33,519 nucleotides of DNA from Bacteroidaceae bacterium (GTDB taxonomy: Bacteria > Bacteroidota > Bacteroidia > Bacteroidales > Bacteroidaceae). The stretch lies in contig JAFQNW010000172.1 in the NCBI GenBank assembly GCA_017420875.1, positions 1-33,519 on the forward strand, written 5' to 3'. Each line of letters begins with the position of its first letter. Position 1 is the first letter of the stretch. This document shows positions 33,067 through 33,519 of the stretch, piece after piece. The notes beneath the pieces were generated by a model. It was not told where the DNA came from. It was given only the letters and a program-made list of their open reading frames with translations, and did no database searches. The position numbers and the translations under genes were made by a program.

Positions 33067-33519
33067 ATGGAAAAAAGAGAATGGAAAACCATCAAGGAAT
33101 ATCAGGACATCTTGTTCGAATTCTATAACGGCATTGCCAAGATAACCATCAACCGTCCGCGTTATCGCAACGCCTTCACACCGACTACCACCACCGAAAT
33201 CAGCGATGCACTTTACTATTGCCGTGAGTGCCAGGATATTAACGTAGTGGTACTGACCGGTGCAGGCGACAAGGCTTTCTGTAGCGGAGGCGACATGAAC
33301 GTGAAAGGCCGTGGCGGATATGTGGGCACAGACGGTGTACCTCGCTTGAATGTGCTCGATGTACAGAAGCAGATTCGCTCACTTCCGAAGCCAGTGATTG
33401 CCATGGTGAACGGATATGCCATCGGTGGCGGACACGTGCTTCATGTGGTGTGCGACTTGTCGATTGCTTCCGAAAATGCCATCTTCGGCCAAACAGGTCC
33501 TAAGGTGGGTAGCTTCGAT
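33067..33519 (+). CDS. menB: 1,4-dihydroxy-2-naphthoyl-CoA synthase, 3' end missing
   Basis: 151 codons are visible of a roughly 270-residue crotonase-family enzyme that closes the second ring of menaquinone by Dieckmann condensation of o-succinylbenzoyl-CoA. The N-terminus [32 protein letters not shown] is typical of Men[19 protein letters not shown] and [28 protein letters not shown] sequence supply the oxyanion hole. [12 protein letters not shown] is the MenB-specific segment reaching the window end. The ATG at 33067 is 13 bases after the menD stop. menC and menE would be expected beyond the window. Confidence 0.96.
   Translation, partial: MEKREWKTIKEYQDILFEFYNGIAKITINRPRYRNAFTPTTTTEISDALYYCRECQDINVVVLTGAGDKAFCSGGDMNVKGRGGYVGTDGVPRLNVLDVQKQIRSLPKPVIAMVNGYAIGGGHVLHVVCDLSIASENAIFGQTGPKVGSFD

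Overview
The window looks like a chromosomal stretch from a gut Bacteroidales bacterium, most likely Bacteroides or Phocaeicola. The evidence is the repeated TAnnTTTG (-7) promoter box, in several places 19-20 nt downstream of TTTG/TTG. Supporting this are a TonB-dependent receptor with an N-terminal carboxypeptidase-regulatory-like domain, large GH38 and GH92 mannosidases, Bacteroidetes-style lipoproteins and tRNAs without encoded CCA. No phage, plasmid, IS or CRISPR element is visible. Most of the window is core metabolism and glycan handling.

Layout. (1) 1-4326, + strand: the end of a surface-polysaccharide export operon (SLBB export protein, cut by the window edge, and a Wzz-like chain-length protein), then gmd and fcl for GDP-L-fucose. 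A hairpin with a T-tract lies between wzz and gmd. (2) 4371-7431, - strand: a TonB-dependent receptor, a small His-rich membrane-anchored protein just upstream, and behind a terminator a 66-residue Cys-tailed winged-helix-like protein; this may be a metal-acquisition module. (3) 7613-11284, - strand: a secreted GH38 alpha-mannosidase with a C-terminal discoidin-like domain. (4) 11400-11765: tRNA-Ser(UGA) on the - strand, its terminator, a second copy of the tRNA 3' end, and back-to-back promoters for the tRNA and mutS2. (5) 11798-15601, + strand: mutS2 and L-serine dehydratase. (6) 15643-18946, - strand: a DUF4738-like lipoprotein, a possible small-RNA locus or leader, and a Trk/Ktr potassium uptake pair. 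(7) 19117-21967, + strand: a stand-alone TrpB2-type tryptophan synthase beta chain and an AGCS sodium:alanine/glycine symporter. (8) 22119-27259, + strand: tRNA-Glu(UUC), then a two-gene unit of a long mannose-6-phosphate isomerase with an extra N-terminal domain and a GH92 mannosidase lipoprotein. (9) 27268-29733, - strand: queH and an SLC13-type transporter with RCK_C domains. (10) 29848-33519, + strand: a menaquinone operon (menI-like thioesterase, menF, menD, menB), with menB cut by the window end.

How the parts connect. GH38 and GH92 would release mannose from host or yeast glycans, the isomerase links mannose-6-P to fructose-6-P, and gmd/fcl draw on GDP-mannose to make GDP-fucose for surface glycans. 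The menaquinone operon supports anaerobic respiration. I see no clear undescribed defence or mobile system. The most interesting leads are the receptor/His-rich/Cys-tailed module, the N-terminal domain of the isomerase, the orphan promoter-plus-terminator unit near 16290-16397, the hairpin ahead of gmd, and the duplicated tRNA-Ser 3' end.
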